From the NCBI GenBank assembly GCA_964613675.1, contig CAZTIH010000071.1, positions 1 through 12,957 on the forward strand: 12,957 nucleotides of DNA, given 5' to 3'. Source of the DNA: DAIUCA01 sp964613675. GTDB lineage: Bacteria; Pseudomonadota; Gammaproteobacteria; Competibacterales; Competibacteraceae. The position numbers and the translations under genes were made by a program. Shown in pieces: positions 7,307 through 12,957 of the stretch. Numbering within the stretch: position 1 is the stretch's first letter; each line of letters opens with the position of its first letter. The notes beneath the pieces were generated by a model, which was not told the origin of the DNA, did no database searches, and was given only the letters and a program-made list of their open reading frames with translations.

Positions 7307-8710
7307 ATGTCTGAAGAAGTTCTCTATCAAAAACGAATTCCCATCCATACCCGTTCTGTAAAAGGGGCCTTTCGCAACTTCAAAACGGCGGTTTTACTCA
7401 CCGCTTTTTCCGTGTACTTCCTGCTCCCCTGGTTGCCTTGGGATCGCGGCCCAAATGCCCCAAATCAGGCCGTGATTTACGATATTCCCGGACGTCACTT
7501 TTACATCCTCGGCTTGACCGTCCAAGTGCAGGACATCTTCTGGTTAGCGGGCTTTTTGATGATTGCCGCGTGGCTACTTTTTATGGTGACGAGCATGTTT
7601 GGTCGCGTTTTCTGTGGCTATTTCTGCTTTCAGACCCTCTGGACGGATACCTTCATCTTCGTAGAACACTTCATACAAGGCGACCGTAACGCACGAATGA
7701 AGCTCGAAAAATCCCCTTGGAATCAGGAAAAAGCCCTCAAAATGGGATTGACTTATCTCGTTTGGCTCCTCATTGCGTTTTGGACGGGCCTCACCTTTAC
7801 GCTTTATTGGGGGGAGTCCTCGAAAATGGTCTGGGAGATGTTGACCTTCAGCGCCCCCTTCGCCGCCTACGCCACCACGGGATTATTGACCGTCACGACC
7901 TTTGTGATGGCCGGATTAGCGCGTGAACAGGTCTGCACTTACATGTGTCCCTATGCGCGGTTTCAAAGCGCCATGTTCGATCGCGACACCTTAATTGTGT
8001 CCTACGATGTCCAGCGCGGGGAAGGCAGTAGCGGTCGTGCGCGGGCGGCCAAAGGGGTGCAGCGTCAAGACGAACGACGAGTTCAAGGAAACGGCGATTG
8101 TGTGGACTGTGGCTATTGTGTACAGGTCTGTCCGGCCGGCATCGACATCCGTAATGGACTGCAATATCAATGTATTTCGTGCGGACTCTGCATCGACGCC
8201 TGTAACACCATCATGGACAAGCTACATTGGCCTCGGGGATTGATTCGGTACACCTCCCTCAAGCAGCTTGAAGGCGGCCAAACCCATCTCATCAAACCCA
8301 AAACCATTGGTTACGGCCTCGTGTTGTTGGCGGCGGTCAGCGTGTTGACCTGGAGCATTCTCAATCAGGCGCCGTACTCTCTCGTGGTCGCACAGATTCG
8401 TCAGCCGTTATCGGTCATGATGTCGGATGGCAGCATTCAGAATAGCTATGAGTTGAAGTTCAATAATAAATTGACGCAAGACGCTGAGTTTCAAATCACA
8501 ATTGAGGGATTGCGCAACGGGGAACTCGATCTGGGCAACTTAGAAACGCTGCAAATTGATTCCCAAAAAACGATGCGTTTATTGGCTCGTGTACGAGTGC
8601 AGCCCACGAGTAATCCTCCTCGGCGCGTCGAATTTGATTTTGTCGCGACGCCTGTAAACGGTTCACCTGGCCAGCCCATTCGCCGAACTGCCGCCTTCCA
8701 CATGCCCTAA
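7307..8710 (+). CDS. ccoG: CcoG/FixG polyferredoxin, cbb3 copper-maturation factor
   Basis: CcoG is a membrane Fe-S protein reported to reduce Cu(II) to Cu(I) for cbb3 assembly. The 467-residue product has about five helices (near 28-43, 75-97, 147-168, 183-203, 333-352). Membrane-proximal CX3C pairs lie at C103/C107 (FCGYFCFQTLW) and C210/C214 (VCTYMCPYARFQ). Two 4Fe-4S clusters are bound by C265-x2-C268-x2-C271-x3-C275 and C289-x2-C292-x2-C295-x3-C299. The last 110 residues form the FixG C-terminal Ig-like domain. The frame opens at 7250, but ATG 7307 (GAGG about 9 bases upstream) gives the usual N terminus and lies downstream of the terminator. No soluble regulator or other gene separates it from the cbb3 operon. 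Confidence 0.96.
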   Translation: MSEEVLYQKRIPIHTRSVKGAFRNFKTAVLLTAFSVYFLLPWLPWDRGPNAPNQAVIYDIPGRHFYILGLTVQVQDIFWLAGFLMIAAWLLFMVTSMFGRVFCGYFCFQTLWTDTFIFVEHFIQGDRNARMKLEKSPWNQEKALKMGLTYLVWLLIAFWTGLTFTLYWGESSKMVWEMLTFSAPFAAYATTGLLTVTTFVMAGLAREQVCTYMCPYARFQSAMFDRDTLIVSYDVQRGEGSSGRARAAKGVQRQDERRVQGNGDCVDCGYCVQVCPAGIDIRNGLQYQCISCGLCIDACNTIMDKLHWPRGLIRYTSLKQLEGGQTHLIKPKTIGYGLVLLAAVSVLTWSILNQAPYSLVVAQIRQPLSVMMSDGSIQNSYELKFNNKLTQDAEFQITIEGLRNGELDLGNLETLQIDSQKTMRLLARVRVQPTSNPPRRVEFDFVATPVNGSPGQPIRRTAAFHMP

Positions 8711-8725
8711 AGGGCCTTGTATTTT
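8704..8725 (+). terminator. Weak hairpin over the ccoG stop codon
   Basis: GCCC (8704-8707), loop TAAA, GGGC (8712-8715) form a 4-bp stem containing the TAA stop, followed by CTTGTATTTT. It may cause partial termination after ccoG; the stem is short. Confidence 0.3.
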
Positions 8726-9001
8726 AAGGACTTGGACGGGAAGGATGCCCTAAAAAATGACGCGCTCCAGACTTAAGGTTTTGGGGCGCGTTGGTTGTGT
8801 ACGAATCCCGTCCCGAAGGGCACTTGCGATGCTACTTTACCCCCTCGCCCACGACTTTTAATGCCATCAGAGCTTCCGTGCGGATCGCGTTCAGAACAAC
8901 CCTTTGACAGGTCGTAACCTTCAAAAGATTGATTTACGGGCATTTTGTTTAGTGAATTCCCGTTTCCCATCAAATCGTTATGAATTAAATAAGAGGTATC
9001 T
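8711..9001. other. 290-base structured gap between ccoG and ccoH
   Basis: No convincing plus-strand gene is seen. It contains an 8-base inverted repeat, GGACGGGA (8734-8741) with TCCCGTCC (8806-8813), enclosing the minus-strand terminator at 8752-8791. A minus-strand frame of 113 codons (9114 to 8773) crosses the gap and stops in the terminator loop, but its codons resemble no family known to me and it overlaps the ccoH start. Another minus frame ends at a TAG near 8836. The ccoH ribosome binding site AAGAGG (8991-8996) lies at the right end. The gap may hold a small antisense RNA or a decayed gene. Confidence 0.5.
8752..8791 (-). terminator. Minus-strand intrinsic terminator
   Basis: Read on the minus strand, ACGCGCCCC (8791-8783) pairs with GGAGCGCGT (8768-8760) as a 9-bp stem with one wobble pair and a 14-base loop. 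Two bases after the stem come six T (8757-8752). The plus-strand reading has A-run before and no T-run after, so the element faces left. No recognised minus-strand gene feeds it. Confidence 0.65.
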
Positions 9002-9811
9002 ATGCTCGTTACACTGGGTTTTGGATCGTTATTCATCGTGTTGCTCATCAGCGTAATGGTGCTTTTGGGGATGTCGGCGCTCCAAGCCACCCTCATCGTT
9101 ATGGCGTTGTCCATGGCGATTTACTTGCCCGCCGCCACCATTTTTTGGCCTGGCGCCGATGTGCTCGCCATGCACATTGCGATGTACATCATGAGTGCCT
9201 TTGTGTGCGGAATCATCTTCCATCACCGCCAAAAAGCCATTGCCGAAGGGCGGAGTACGCAGCTCCACCGCGAACCTGCGATCATCCTAGGCTTTTTCGC
9301 CGTACTGGTCGTGGTAAACGCCATTTTTGTGACCGTCGCACAGGGAGGATTGTCTGCCGTGGGGTGGGTCTTGCCGGAAGGACGCATGGCACGAGGCGAC
9401 ATTTCCCATCGCTTCCCCGGTACCGTCTCCCATGATTTTCACAAGAAAGAGTCGCTGTACAACGAATACCTACAACAGGTCATCGCGCAACGGGAACGGG
9501 GTTGGCAGATTCGTCGCGGTTTTTTAAGTGACGCCATCGCTAATCAACCCATCGTCTTTCGCGTCGAGGCCCGAGATCGCGACGACGCCTTGATTGCCGA
9601 CGCCACGGTGAACGCGCAATTTTTACGGTCGGCCAATGCGGAAGACGACCAAGAATTTGCACTCTCGCAGGTATCGCCAGGCGTGTACGAGGTCACCCTA
9701 ACGCTGCCCTATCCGGGGCGTTGGGACTTAGTGTTGACTGTGGAGAAAGAAAAGGAATCAGAGGTTGCCCGCCATGAAGTGCGAGGCCATACGATTGTTG
9801 CTTCGCGTTAG
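9002..9811 (+). CDS. ccoH: CcoH/FixH family protein with extra N-terminal membrane domain
   Basis: CcoH is a bitopic protein needed for cbb3 oxidase maturation and stability. The 269-residue product is much longer than the roughly 170-residue usual form. The C-terminal part fits the FixH plan: a helix (about 94-116), a juxtamembrane segment with HDFHKKESLYNEYLQQ (144-159), then a periplasmic beta-rich domain with YEVTLTLPYPGRWDLVLTV (229-247). The first 75 residues add three predicted helices (about 3-25, 28-49, 55-74) not present in the standard family. Start ATG 9002 has AAGAGG at a spacing of 5. Identity is by C-terminal pattern and position between ccoG and ccoI, as in the standard ccoGHIS order. 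What the extra domain does is unknown. Confidence 0.8.
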   Translation: MLVTLGFGSLFIVLLISVMVLLGMSALQATLIVMALSMAIYLPAATIFWPGADVLAMHIAMYIMSAFVCGIIFHHRQKAIAEGRSTQLHREPAIILGFFAVLVVVNAIFVTVAQGGLSAVGWVLPEGRMARGDISHRFPGTVSHDFHKKESLYNEYLQQVIAQRERGWQIRRGFLSDAIANQPIVFRVEARDRDDALIADATVNAQFLRSANAEDDQEFALSQVSPGVYEVTLTLPYPGRWDLVLTVEKEKESEVARHEVRGHTIVASR

Positions 9812-9869
9812 TCCTCATTTCGCTTGATCGCCCAACCCGTAACCCCTTCATCAGGTAGCTATTTTCACT

Positions 9870-12251
9870 GTGACCGACTGTTTCCATTGTGGTCTTCCTG
9901 TTCCTCCCCACGAGTCCCGCACCACCCTCATCGACGGCAGTCCGCGCCCCATGTGTTGCCTGGGCTGCCAGACCGTTTCTCAAGCGATTGTCGATGCGGG
10001 TTTGACGGATTTTTATCAACACCGCGACGGCCCCAGTTTACGGCCTGCGGATCTCATTCCCGAAGCCCTACAGCTCTACGACCGCGATGAAGTGCAACGC
10101 AGTTTTGTGCGTCAGGACGGGGAAATTTCGGAAGCTGCCCTGGTGTTGGAAGGGATCAGCTGTGCCGCGTGTGCCTGGTTGAACGAACGCCATGTTGGGG
10201 GGCTACCTGGCGTGGAGCGTTTTCAGGTGAACTACGCCACCCACCGCGCATTACTGCGTTGGCAACCGACGGTCACGCCGTTAAGTGACATTTTGGCGGC
10301 CATCCATGCCATTGGTTATCGCGCCCACCCTTACGATCCCCAACGTAGCCAGTCCCTTCAGGATCGAGAACGGTCGATTTTGCTGCGACGCATTGCCCTA
10401 GCGGCGGCGGCGGGGATGCAGGTGATGATGTTGTCGGCGGCGCTCTATGTGGGTTACGACATCGCGCCTCATCACTGGGAACTGTTGCGATGGATTTGTT
10501 TATGGTTAACGACTCCTGTCCTGCTCTATTCGTCTTATCCCTTCTTCGAGAATGCGTTCCGCGACCTCCAGAACCATCGGTTAGGCATGGATGTTTCCGT
10601 GGCGTTGGGGTTGGGCATTGCGTACATCGCGAGTGCTTATCACACCGTCATCGGCGCGGGGGACATTTACTACGATTCGGTGAATATGTTTGCGCTCTTT
10701 TTGTTGACCAGTCGCTTTCTCGAAATGAATGCGCGTCACCAAGCGGGACGGCTGTCGGAGGCGTTATTGCGACTGCTCCCCCTCACGGCCCATCGCCTGA
10801 ACGATGACGAGACCCTCGAAACCGTGTCCGCGACGGATTTGCAGTGTGGTGATCGAGTGCGCGTGCTTCCGGGAGAAACCGTCCCGACCGATGGCATCGT
10901 CGTCGCGGGGGAAAGTGGGGTCGATACCTCGCTGTTGAGCGGGGAGAGTTTGCCTTGGCCACGACGGGTGGGGGACGAGGTGATTGGCGGTGCAATTAAT
11001 GTGGATAGCCCGTTGACGGTGCGCGTGACGGCGGTGGGGGCGGACACGACCGTTTCGGCGTTAAGTCGGCTGTTGCACCGTGCCCAGAGCGATAAACCCA
11101 AATTGGCCCTCTTTGTCGATCAACTGTCGGCGTATTTCATTGGGGTCGTGATTGGGGCGGCGGCTTTGGCGGCACTATTTTGGGGATGGTTCATGCCCGC
11201 GATGGCGTTACCCGTGGCGGTCGCCGTATTGGTGGTGACCTGTCCCTGTGCGCTGTCCTTGGCCACCCCCACAGCCCTCACCGCGACCACCTCCGTGTTG
11301 ACCCAACGGGGGTTGTTACTCACGCGGGGCCATGCCTTAGAGACCCTAGCGAAGGTCACTCACCTCATCCTCGACAAGACAGGGACCTTGACGATGGGAC
11401 GGTTGCAGTTGAGTTCGGTCACGCCGCTAGCGGAAGCCGACGAGGTGACCTGTACCCAATGGGCCGCTGCTTTGGAAACCGGCTCCAGTCACCCCATTGC
11501 GCGGGCGATTTTGCAAACCACGACGCCGCAAGTGATGGCCAGTGCGTTGACCTATCGGGCGGGAGACGGCATTGAAGGCGTGATTGAGGGGACAACCTAT
11601 CGTCTTGGCACGGCGTCCTTTATCGGTGAACTCATCGGGGAAACCCCGCAAGACGATGGGGGGATTGGGCTTCGCATTTGGTTGGCGACTGCGGGGAAGG
11701 GATTAGCCCGCTTCGAGTTTACCGACGCCCTTCGGAAGGACAGCGCTGAGACGGTCGCTGCATTGCGACAGCGCGGAATCAAAGTGTGGCTTCTAAGTGG
11801 AGACCGGGGCGCGACGGTGGCGCATGTCGCGTCGCAGGTCGGCATCGAACACGCTTTAGGCGACCTATCTCCTCAAGATAAACTCAATCAAGTCAAAGAG
11901 TTACAAGATAAAGGGGCGGTGGTGGCGATGGTGGGCGATGGCATTAACGATGCCCCAGTTCTGGCGGCGGCGGCGGTGTCGTTGGCGATGGGCAACGGCA
12001 CTCAACTCGCGCAGGCGGCCGCTGACGGCATTGTGTTGGGCGAAAAACTGGGGTTATTGGTGAATGCTATTGATTTTGCGCGACAAACAGAGCGCGTGAT
12101 TCATCAAAACTTCTGTTGGGCCTTGAGCTACAACATAATTGCGATTCCAGTGACGGTGGCGGGGTTCGTGCAGCCCTGGATTGCGGCTTTGTGCATGTCG
12201 CTCAGTTCGTTATTCGTAGTGGTTAACGCGGCGAGGTTGCGACAACTCTGA
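9870..12251 (+). CDS. ccoI: CcoI/FixI copper-translocating P1B-type ATPase
   Basis: CcoI exports Cu(I) across the inner membrane for the CuB site of cbb3 oxidase. The 793-residue product opens with a Cys-rich segment typical of FixI (C4, C7, C29, C30, C33), then a heavy-metal-associated domain with GISCAAC (C98, C101). It has eight predicted helices. Catalytic motifs are all present: SGES (357-360, actuator loop, usually TGES), transmembrane CPC (458-460), DKTGT with phosphorylated D502, SHPIA (540-544), and GDGINDAP (689-696). The start is GTG 9870: an in-frame TAA lies at 9840-9842 and no ATG intervenes. The ribosome binding site is poor (AGG about 14 bases upstream), so output may be low. 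The stop overlaps the ccoS ATG (TGATG). Confidence 0.97.
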   Translation: MTDCFHCGLPVPPHESRTTLIDGSPRPMCCLGCQTVSQAIVDAGLTDFYQHRDGPSLRPADLIPEALQLYDRDEVQRSFVRQDGEISEAALVLEGISCAACAWLNERHVGGLPGVERFQVNYATHRALLRWQPTVTPLSDILAAIHAIGYRAHPYDPQRSQSLQDRERSILLRRIALAAAAGMQVMMLSAALYVGYDIAPHHWELLRWICLWLTTPVLLYSSYPFFENAFRDLQNHRLGMDVSVALGLGIAYIASAYHTVIGAGDIYYDSVNMFALFLLTSRFLEMNARHQAGRLSEALLRLLPLTAHRLNDDETLETVSATDLQCGDRVRVLPGETVPTDGIVVAGESGVDTSLLSGESLPWPRRVGDEVIGGAINVDSPLTVRVTAVGADTTVSALSRLLHRAQSDKPKLALFVDQLSAYFIGVVIGAAALAALFWGWFMPAMALPVAVAVLVVTCPCALSLATPTALTATTSVLTQRGLLLTRGHALETLAKVTHLILDKTGTLTMGRLQLSSVTPLAEADEVTCTQWAAALETGSSHPIARAILQTTTPQVMASALTYRAGDGIEGVIEGTTYRLGTASFIGELIGETPQDDGGIGLRIWLATAGKGLARFEFTDALRKDSAETVAALRQRGIKVWLLSGDRGATVAHVASQVGIEHALGDLSPQDKLNQVKELQDKGAVVAMVGDGINDAPVLAAAAVSLAMGNGTQLAQAAADGIVLGEKLGLLVNAIDFARQTERVIHQNFCWALSYNIIAIPVTVAGFVQPWIAALCMSLSSLFVVVNAARLRQL

Positions 12252-12448
12252 TGGATATTGTTTATTTTTTAATTCTTATGGCGGTCGTCGTGATGGCATT
12301 TGCCTTTTGGGGATTTTTATGGGCGTTGAAGAGTGGTCAATTTGAGGATTTAGAAGGCCCAGCACATCGCATTTTGATGGACGACGACGATCATCTCATT
12401 CCCAAGCCGAAAAGTTCCGATAAATCGTTGGATGAAACTGAGCGCTAG
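12251..12448 (+). CDS. ccoS: CcoS cbb3 oxidase maturation protein
   Basis: A 65-residue single-helix protein needed for incorporating heme b and CuB cofactors into cbb3 oxidase. It has helix 4-25, then the family signature GQFEDLEGPAHRIL (29-42) and an acidic patch DDDD (44-47). The ATG shares its A with the last base of the ccoI TGA, so translation is coupled. The tail after residue 50 is lysine/serine-rich and variable in the family. The stop lies in a 6-bp palindrome. Confidence 0.95.
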   Translation: MDIVYFLILMAVVVMAFAFWGFLWALKSGQFEDLEGPAHRILMDDDDHLIPKPKSSDKSLDETER

Positions 12449-12460
12449 GCTAAACTAGCG
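12443..12460 (+). repeat. Palindrome across the ccoS stop codon
   Basis: CGCTAG (12443-12448), loop GCTAAA, CTAGCG (12455-12460) form a perfect 6-bp stem that includes the TAG stop. GCGATTT follows, without a T-run, so transcription probably continues into the small gene at 12495. Confidence 0.45.
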
Positions 12461-12494
12461 GCGATTTACAACAACACCGTTTGGGGAGAATGTC

Positions 12495-12590
12495 ATGTCA
12501 CCATTTAGTTTTGAGGGGTTCCCGCTCGTGCTGGTAATTGTTTTGTTAGCACTGGCGTGGTTGAGCTTCTTTTCCGTGATTTTGTTTTAA
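12495..12590 (+). CDS. Unrecognised 31-residue membrane microprotein
   Basis: The predicted product begins MSPFSFEGFPLVLVIV and ends FFSVILF, with one hydrophobic helix (about 10-31) that runs to the C terminus. ATG 12495 has GGGGAG at 12483-12488 with 6 bases between, among the best ribosome binding sites in the window. It lies 46 bases after ccoS and 45 bases before a strong terminator, so it appears to be the last gene of the ccoGHIS unit. Small single-helix subunits are known in oxidases (CcoM in cbb3, CydX in bd), and a similar role is possible. I do not recognise the sequence itself. A competing ATG at 12490 gives a 15-residue non-hydrophobic frame and is less likely. Confidence 0.6.
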   Translation: MSPFSFEGFPLVLVIVLLALAWLSFFSVILF

Positions 12591-12634
12591 CGCGATTGGC
12601 GCCTCGCATTTAAAGCTTTCAAGCGCGGGTTTTT

Positions 12635-12671
12635 ATTAGGCAACTCAAATGAATGGGTTGCCTAATTTTTT
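12635..12671 (+). terminator. Strong intrinsic terminator of the ccoGHIS unit
   Basis: ATTAGGCAAC (12635-12644) pairs perfectly with GTTGCCTAAT (12657-12666), a 10-bp stem with a 12-base loop, followed by T up to 12671. It ends plus-strand transcription after the microprotein. The minus-strand side has A-run rather than T-run after the stem, so it would not terminate tnpB-side transcription well. Confidence 0.85.
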
Positions 12672-12689
12672 GCCGATTGCCCCGCGCAT

Positions 12690-12800
12690 CTGCATTCGAT
12701 TTAGAGAAGTTCTCGGGAGACAACTTTAGGGTTCACAAACGATACTTTTTTGCTCACAACTGTTACCAGCTGCGAACGAATGCACAATCATTTCTGAGTG
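12690..12800 (-). ncRNA. Possible TnpB guide RNA (omegaRNA) and element right end
   Basis: In IS605/IS607-class elements the 3' end of tnpB and the following bases encode the guide RNA scaffold, which ends at the element's right end. The matching stretch here is AT-rich with an 11-base palindrome GAGAA-G-TTCTC (12704-12714) that may mark the end. No family model could be applied, and the exact element boundary is not determined. Confidence 0.25.
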
Positions 12801-12957
12801 AGGGAGGGGGTATCTCCCAAGGCCCGTAGGAAAATCCCACGAGCGCCGTTGATGTTGCGATCCACGGTCACGCCTTGCGATGTGATCGTCTTTGCGCCAC
12901 CCATCTTTTTAATTTCACCCGTCCAACTGGCCGTTTTCGAGGTGTAGGCTTCGTTGC
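12788..12957 (-). CDS. tnpB: TnpB RNA-guided nuclease, C-terminal fragment (cut by window edge)
   Basis: The last 55 codons of a transposon-encoded TnpB (IS200/IS605 or IS607 class) are read on the minus strand and continue past position 12957. The peptide begins NEAYTSKTASWTGEI and continues with VDRNINGARG (31-40 of the fragment) and IFLRALGDTP (41-50), then ends SLTQK before a TGA at 12788-12790. DRNINGAR carries the RuvC-III catalytic aspartate. The zinc-ribbon side motif, usually containing cysteine after SKT, has alanine here. Whether the element is intact cannot be judged from 170 bases. It faces the ccoGHIS unit convergently, across the terminator at 12635-12671. Confidence 0.85.
   Translation of the reverse strand, partial: NEAYTSKTASWTGEIKKMGGAKTITSQGVTVDRNINGARGIFLRALGDTPSLTQK

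Noticed and set aside
8773..9114. 113-codon minus-strand frame across the ccoG-ccoH gap as a gene
   Set aside because: It overlaps the well-supported start of ccoH, shows no recognisable domain, and has no clear ribosome binding site; kept only as part of the hidden-transcript finding.
12428..12456. TTGGAT-17-TAAACT as a separate promoter for the microprotein
   Set aside because: Only 3/6 and 4/6 matches; read-through from ccoS explains expression more simply.
1..12957. CRISPR arrays, tRNA or rRNA genes
   Set aside because: No regularly spaced repeats, cloverleaf-like segments or rRNA motifs were seen on either strand.

Overview
The window is a respiratory gene cluster from a gammaproteobacterium. 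This is inferred from the DUF2909/SURF1/SCO-like/ctaA/ctaB order, which matches the aa3-oxidase loci of Pseudomonas and relatives, and from the complete ccoNOQP and ccoGHIS sets. The genus cannot be read from the sequence. Base composition is moderate, and start codons are mostly ATG with two GTG.

Region 1 (about 85-3517) holds accessory genes for an aa3-type cytochrome c oxidase. A small DUF2909-type membrane protein lies on the minus strand. Diverging from it is a tight plus-strand operon: SURF1, a small membrane-anchored SCO/thioredoxin-like protein, heme A synthase (ctaA/COX15) and heme O synthase (ctaB/COX10). The last three junctions overlap or nearly touch, so translational coupling is likely. 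No coxA/B/C genes are in the window; they would be expected to the left of position 1.

Region 2 (3718-7170) encodes the structural subunits of a cbb3-type (C-family) oxidase, ccoN-ccoO-ccoQ-ccoP. All heme and copper ligands can be located. A 200-base leader with a candidate sigma70 promoter precedes it. A strong terminator follows, and a candidate FNR-like palindrome lies in its hairpin arm and loop.

Region 3 (7307-12448) encodes cbb3 maturation: ccoG (polyferredoxin/copper reductase), an enlarged ccoH/fixH, ccoI (copper P1B-ATPase) and ccoS. A 290-base structured gap separates ccoG from ccoH and contains a minus-strand terminator. After ccoS there is a 31-residue single-helix membrane microprotein with an excellent ribosome binding site, then a strong intrinsic terminator.

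Region 4 (about 12690-12957) is the 3' end of a transposon-borne tnpB (IS200/IS605 or IS607 class) on the minus strand, cut by the window edge.

Together the genes would supply heme A, copper delivery and assembly for a low-affinity aa3 oxidase, plus a complete high-affinity cbb3 oxidase and its assembly factors, which suits life across changing oxygen levels. The window is largely a well-known system. The less ordinary parts are the microprotein after ccoS, the long ccoH, the SCO-like protein lacking its distal histidine, and the structured intergenic regions.
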